Assembly (NCBI GenBank): GCA_012798935.1
Contig: JAAZMG010000129.1
Coordinates: 1 to 8,235 of the forward strand
DNA: 8,235 bases
Reading direction: 5' to 3'
Origin: Tissierellia bacterium
Lineage (GTDB): Bacteria; Bacillota; Clostridia; Tissierellales; Tepidimicrobiaceae
The notes below the pieces were generated by a model that made no database searches, was not told the origin of the DNA, and saw only the letters and a list, made by a program, of their open reading frames with translations. Both the position numbers and the translations under genes were made by a program. Of the stretch, positions 5,128 to 8,235 are shown piece by piece; the first letter of the stretch is position 1; every line of letters starts with the position of its first letter.

Positions 5128-6471
5128 ATGATTATTAAATTAATACAACCAAAAATGATGATGAGACCAATGGATACTCGACTTAAAACTAGAATGGCTC
5201 CATCACTTGCATTATTGACAATAGCAAACATATTCCATAAAGAACATAAAGTTATAATTGAAAATGAAAACATCGAAGATATTAATTTTAACGAGGTGGT
5301 AGACATTGTAGGCATTACTGTTACAGTTGATGTTTTTTCTCGTGCAACGGAAATTGCAAAGGTCTACCAAAGTAAAGGGATTCCAGTTGTAGCAGGTGGC
5401 ATACATATTACCGCATTTCCTGAAGAGGCAAAAAAGTACTTCGACGTTATAGCGGTTGGATTAGCAGAGAAAACATGGACTGATATTATTGGGGATTTTC
5501 AGGATGGAAAACTGAAAAGAACATATTGGTGCAATCACGAAATAACAGGAAGTGAGATTGCTTCGCCAGGATATCATTTGATTGATACTAAAAAGTACTT
5601 ATACTGCAATATTATCAGTACAAGTAGAGGATGCCCATTTCGGTGTGATTTTTGTTACAATAGCTGTGATGCTTATAAAACATTATATATTAACAGACCA
5701 ATTAAAGATGTAATTGCAGATATAAAAACAATAGGTAAGCGACATGTAATGTTTATAGATGACAATTTCATTGGTAATCCTAAATGGACATTGGAATTTG
5801 TTAGAGCTATTAGACCAATGGGATTGAAATGGAATGCAGCAGTTTCAGCAAATATAGTCGATATGCTTGATTTGCTGGACGAAATGGCTATTTCAGGATG
5901 TGAAAGTTTATTTATTGGGTTTGAAAGCTTGAATGAAAATGCTATAAAAAACGTCCATAAAAGTCAGAACAATATTCAAAAGTATGAGATCTTGGTTGAA
6001 GAAATTCACAAGCGGGGAATAATGATTAACGCCAGTTTTGTTTTTGGCCTTGATGACGACGATGTTACTACATTTCAAACTACGCTAGATTGGATTATAA
6101 AAAACAAAATAGAAACGGTTACATCTCATATACTTACACCCTATCCTGGAACTAAAGTTTATGATGAGTTCGTCAAAAATGGAAGGATCATAGACTTTGA
6201 TTTTTCAAAATATAATACTGCAAATGTTGTATTTAAGCCAAAAAATATGACTCCCGAGGAACTTTATAATGGATACATATGGATTTATAAACAAATTTAC
6301 TCCACAAAAAATATATTTAAAAGGATGCCAAAGTCACGTAAACAACGAATACCATATTTTTTATTTAACTTTCTATACCGCAAATTTGGAAAAATGAGTG
6401 AAAGATTATGTGAATTGATTACTTATGAGCGTGTTGGCAAAATTGCAGAAAAACTTTCCTACCATTTATAA
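5128..6471 (+). CDS. Radical SAM protein with B12-binding-type N-terminal domain
   Basis: A 447-residue enzyme in two parts. Residues 1-125 have the fold pattern of a cobalamin-binding domain: PSLALLTIANIF, then VDIVGITVTVDVF, IPVVAGGIHITAFPEEA and FDVIAVGLAEKTW; the DxHxxG histidine motif is absent, as in many members that bind B12 base-off or not at all. The radical SAM core follows, with GCPFRCDFCY carrying the CxxxCxxC cysteines (C169, C173, C176) for the 4Fe-4S cluster, MFIDDNF, GCESLFIGFES and LTPYPGTKVYDEF. The last 70 residues are basic and lack a familiar motif. Such enzymes use AdoMet radicals to methylate or rearrange unreactive carbons; the substrate is unknown. An ATG at 5077 gives 17 more residues but has no good ribosome binding site; the ATG at 5128 follows GGAGGG (5111-5116) by 11 bases, and family similarity begins there. 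It stands alone, with no obvious pathway partner. Confidence 0.85.
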   Translation: MIIKLIQPKMMMRPMDTRLKTRMAPSLALLTIANIFHKEHKVIIENENIEDINFNEVVDIVGITVTVDVFSRATEIAKVYQSKGIPVVAGGIHITAFPEEAKKYFDVIAVGLAEKTWTDIIGDFQDGKLKRTYWCNHEITGSEIASPGYHLIDTKKYLYCNIISTSRGCPFRCDFCYNSCDAYKTLYINRPIKDVIADIKTIGKRHVMFIDDNFIGNPKWTLEFVRAIRPMGLKWNAAVSANIVDMLDLLDEMAISGCESLFIGFESLNENAIKNVHKSQNNIQKYEILVEEIHKRGIMINASFVFGLDDDDVTTFQTTLDWIIKNKIETVTSHILTPYPGTKVYDEFVKNGRIIDFDFSKYNTANVVFKPKNMTPEELYNGYIWIYKQIYSTKNIFKRMPKSRKQRIPYFLFNFLYRKFGKMSERLCELITYERVGKIAEKLSYHL

Positions 6472-6488
6472 AAATGAAAAATGAATAA

Positions 6489-6761
6489 GTGGATATTATT
6501 GAAAAGTGTAAGTATATATTGATGGAATATGAAAATATAATCTTTGCCTATATCTTTGGATCATATGTTCAAAGGAAGATAGGAACAGACAGCGATATAG
6601 ATATTGCAATATATTTGGAAAATAAGATGGATGCAGAAACATATCTCGAAATCAAGACTAGTTTCAATATTCCATCTGACCAAATAAAGGAGGATGTCAA
6701 AATTCATAATTATTGGAATAATATTTATATTTTATGTCAAAGAAAGCCTCTTATGATATAA
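6489..6761 (+). pseudogene. Truncated MNT-type nucleotidyltransferase
   Basis: The 90-residue frame begins like a minimal nucleotidyltransferase (toxin-antitoxin MNT/MntA type): YENIIFAYIFGSYVQRK (14-30) and SDIDIAIYLENKMDAETYLEIKT (35-57). The G24-S25 motif and D36xD38 are intact. After residue 57 it stops resembling the family, which normally continues to 130-140 residues with a third catalytic aspartate in a VDLV-like strand; here the tail (from SFNIPSD) is unlike that and ends at TAA 6759-6761. The third acidic residue is therefore missing. The tail overlaps the promoter of the next gene, suggesting that a deletion brought that promoter close. The GTG start at 6489 has no clear ribosome binding site, and no HEPN partner gene is present. 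Probably a dead fragment; a very divergent short protein is less likely. Confidence 0.55.
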
Positions 6762-6762
6762 T
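6734..6762 (+). promoter_or_regulatory. Promoter for the HD-domain gene
   Basis: An extended -10, TGATATAAT (6754-6762), stands 17 bases after ATGTCA (6734-6739, four of six -35 bases). The identical TGATATAAT occurs in the promoter at 7488-7496. The element overlaps the stop codon of the clipped nucleotidyltransferase and gives a leader of about 25 bases before the HD gene. Confidence 0.6.
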
Positions 6763-6794
6763 TATATAAACATCAGAAAAGGGAGGCTTTTAAA

Positions 6795-7367
6795 ATGGGA
6801 AAGGTAATTCCAAATAGAGAGCAGGCTTATGAATTATTAAAAAAATATAATAAAAGTGAAAGTCTGATAAATCATGCTTTAGCAGTTGAGTCGGTTATGC
6901 TGCATTTTGCAGAAAAACTTGGGGAAGAAGATAAAGAAAAGTGGGGAATTATAGGGTTGGTTCATGATCTGGATTATGAAATGTATCCAGAGGAGCATTG
7001 TAAAAAGACAGAGGAGATATTAACAGAAGAAAATTGGCCTGAAGATTATATTAGAGCAATAGTGAGCCATGGATGGAAGATGTGTTCTGATGTTGAACCT
7101 GTAGAGACAATGGAAAAAGTGCTCTATACCATTGATGAATTGACAGGCTTGATACATGCTAATGCTTTAATGCGTCCTACTGGAATTTCTGGTATGAAGG
7201 TAAAGTCAGTAAAGAAAAAGTGGAAGGACAAATCCTTTGCTGCAGGAGTTAATAGAGAGGTTATTGCAGAAGGGGCAGAAATGCTTGGAATGGACTTAAG
7301 CAAAGTAATTGAAGAGACAATAAAGGGTATGGAGAAGGTTGCAGAAGAAATTGGAATAAAAAAATAA
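6795..7367 (+). CDS. HD-domain protein (putative metal-dependent phosphohydrolase)
   Basis: A 190-residue soluble protein with an HD-superfamily core. Expected metal ligands are visible: H27 in INHALAVE, the HD pair H57-D58 in GLVHDLDYEMYPEEH, H92 in IVSHGW, and D114 in YTIDELTGLI. HD proteins hydrolyse phosphate esters of nucleotides or related compounds; this small single-domain clostridial type has no proven substrate that I know of. The EEHCKKTEEIL segment after the HD pair and the alanine-rich C-terminal helices are typical for this subgroup. The ATG at 6795 follows GGGAGG (6781-6786) by 8 bases. It has its own extended -10 promoter and a strong terminator, so it is monocistronic. There is no signal peptide or membrane segment. 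Confidence 0.88.
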   Translation: MGKVIPNREQAYELLKKYNKSESLINHALAVESVMLHFAEKLGEEDKEKWGIIGLVHDLDYEMYPEEHCKKTEEILTEENWPEDYIRAIVSHGWKMCSDVEPVETMEKVLYTIDELTGLIHANALMRPTGISGMKVKSVKKKWKDKSFAAGVNREVIAEGAEMLGMDLSKVIEETIKGMEKVAEEIGIKK

Positions 7368-7410
7368 TAGAAACCTCAGAATTTATCTCTGAGGTTTCTA
7401 TTATTTTTTA
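7362..7410 (+). terminator. Intrinsic terminator after the HD-domain gene
   Basis: A 19-bp perfect stem (left arm 7362-7380, right arm 7388-7406, with CCTCAGA/TCTGAGG at its top) has a 7-base loop and ends in a T-run to about 7410. The stop codon of the HD gene (7365-7367) lies in the left arm. One of the strongest terminators in the window. Confidence 0.92.
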
Positions 7411-7468
7411 ACTTTGTGTCAAGTATATTGAATATTGCAAAAAGGCTAAATAATCAATTTAAGACATA

Positions 7469-7496
7469 TTGTATTTTATTATTGATATGATATAAT
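7469..7496 (+). promoter_or_regulatory. Promoter of the XRE-cupin / glycyl radical enzyme unit
   Basis: TTGTAT (7469-7474), a 16-base spacer and an extended -10 TGATATAAT (7488-7496). Downstream, within the leader, GACGTTT (7506-7512) and GAACGTTG (near 7528-7535) form an imperfect, spaced ACGTT/AACGT dyad that could be an operator for the XRE protein; this last point is weak. Confidence 0.6.
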
Positions 7497-7555
7497 TTAA
7501 TTGATGGACGTTTTAATGCACAAAATGAACGTTGATAAATCGGAGATGATATATT

Positions 7556-8113
7556 TTGGAAAATATAAGCATTATAATAGCTAATAATCTAAAAGAGATA
7601 AGGAAGAATCGTAGGCTTAGTCTGGATAAACTATCTGATATTACAGGTGTGAGTAAAAGTATGCTTGGACAGATTGAACGAGGGGAATCAAATCCTACTA
7701 TTCAAACTGTGTGGAAAATAGCTAAAGGATTAAAAATTTCATTAACATCCCTTATAGTACTAAAGAAGCCAGATATACTGCTTGTAAGGGAAGAACATAT
7801 TTCACCTATAGTAGCAGATGAAGGAAAGTTTAAAATATATCCAGTATTTCCTTTTGACGATAGAAAAAGATTTGAGATATTGAGCATAGAAATACATCCA
7901 GGTTCTTCTTCTATCTCAGAACCTCATGAAAAAAATACAGAAGAGTATATTACAGTATATAAAGGTGAACTTACCGTAAAAATAGGGCAAGAAGAATATA
8001 TAATAAAATCAGGAGATTCTATAAAGTATTTTGCAGATCAAGAACATTCCTACCATAATTTCAGCAAAAATATTACCAAAATGTCCATGGTAATCTATTA
8101 TCCAAACAATTAG
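7556..8113 (+). CDS. XRE-family transcriptional regulator with C-terminal cupin domain
   Basis: A 185-residue regulator. Residues 8-66 are a helix-turn-helix of the XRE type (LKEIRKNRRLSLDKLSDITG, VSKSMLGQIERGESNPTIQT). Residues 105-182 form a small cupin barrel, with PHEKNTEEYITVYKGELTVK (H124, E129/E130), KSGDSIKYFAD and H164-SYHN, possible metal or ligand contacts. This SutR/PuuR-like architecture usually senses a small metabolite through the cupin and controls a nearby catabolic gene. The start is TTG at 7556, 10 bases after GGAG, with no in-frame ATG before the HTH. It lies 12 bases before the glycyl radical enzyme gene, whose ribosome binding site touches this stop codon, so the two are almost surely co-transcribed and the enzyme is the likely target. 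Confidence 0.92.
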   Translation: MENISIIIANNLKEIRKNRRLSLDKLSDITGVSKSMLGQIERGESNPTIQTVWKIAKGLKISLTSLIVLKKPDILLVREEHISPIVADEGKFKIYPVFPFDDRKRFEILSIEIHPGSSSISEPHEKNTEEYITVYKGELTVKIGQEEYIIKSGDSIKYFADQEHSYHNFSKNITKMSMVIYYPNN

Positions 8114-8125
8114 GAGGGAATAGAA

Positions 8126-8235
8126 ATGAGCGAAACTTTAAGAATTGAAAAAGCTAGACAAGAGTATATAAATTCAAAACCGTCTATTTGTTATGAAAGG
8201 GCAAGAATTTGGACAGAGTCTCATAAAGAAACTGA
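8126..8235 (+). CDS. Glycyl radical enzyme, pyruvate formate-lyase family (N-terminal start only)
   Basis: The ATG at 8126 follows GGAGGG (8113-8118) by 7 bases and runs open to the window edge (36 codons). The visible residues, ending KPSICYERARIWTESHKET, match the start of pyruvate formate-lyase-like glycyl radical enzymes (usual form xKPxIxxERA, then TES). Members include formate acetyltransferase-like, glycerol/diol dehydratase, hydroxyproline dehydratase and choline lyase enzymes; the class cannot be told from this short end. The active-site cysteine and glycine loop lie outside the window, as would an activating radical SAM enzyme. The upstream XRE-cupin regulator suggests an inducible, substrate-controlled pathway. 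These enzymes work only without oxygen, supporting an anaerobic host. Confidence 0.8.
   Translation, partial: MSETLRIEKARQEYINSKPSICYERARIWTESHKET

Noticed and set aside
6698..6760. 20-codon hydrophobic frame (ATG right after AAAGGAGG) as a small membrane peptide
   Set aside because: There is no gap between the GGAGG and the ATG, so it would initiate poorly; it also overlaps the promoter of the HD gene.
1..8235. CRISPR array, tRNA, rRNA, insertion sequence, attachment site or origin
   Set aside because: No regularly spaced repeats, tRNA-like cloverleaf, rRNA stretch, transposase or integrase motif or DnaA-box cluster was seen on either strand.

Overview
The base composition (very AT-rich, roughly 30% GC by eye), strong GGAGG-type ribosome binding sites, frequent TTG/GTG starts and extended -10 promoters (TGnTATAAT) point to a low-GC Firmicute. 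The start of a glycyl radical enzyme at the right edge, an oxygen-sensitive class, suggests an anaerobic Clostridia-type bacterium. I cannot name the species.

Layout. (1) 1-93 is the tail of an unidentified gene, closed by a two-way terminator. (2) 122-1331 holds a divergent pair: a small von Willebrand factor A (TerY-like) protein on the minus strand and a 167-residue protein with a Firmicutes helical, HTH-like C-terminal domain on the plus strand. A perfect hairpin sits just before the latter's ribosome binding site. (3) 1356-2216 has a nitroreductase-family flavoprotein, then a gamma-carbonic-anhydrase-like beta-helix gene that has lost its middle in frame. A strong terminator follows. (4) 2296-4350 is a leader region and a DpnII/MboI-type restriction-modification operon: a D12-class adenine methylase and a GATC-type endonuclease. 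Its best promoter, TTGACA-N17-TAAAAT, contains a Gram-positive LexA/SOS-box-like dyad, GAAC-N4-GTTC, between the -35 and -10. (5) 4361-4994 is wreckage: a second, unrelated DNA methyltransferase that is frameshifted and missing its catalytic core, joined directly to the 3' half of an ArsC/Spx-family gene. (6) 5128-6471 is an intact radical SAM protein with a B12-binding-type N-terminal fold, followed by a clipped MNT-type nucleotidyltransferase. (7) 6795-7367 is an HD-domain phosphohydrolase-type gene with its own promoter and terminator. (8) 7556-8235 is an XRE-cupin regulator followed 12 bases later by the start of a glycyl radical enzyme.

How it fits together. The methylase and endonuclease form a defence unit expected to act at GATC. 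The possible link to DNA-damage control through the LexA-like box is the most interesting testable point. The second theme is erosion: three or four genes in 5 kb carry internal deletions or truncations that leave tidy joints, as in an accessory region under decay, or possibly an assembly that has collapsed. The remaining genes are ordinary single-gene or two-gene units. All identifications come from reading the sequence and remembered family motifs; no database search was run.
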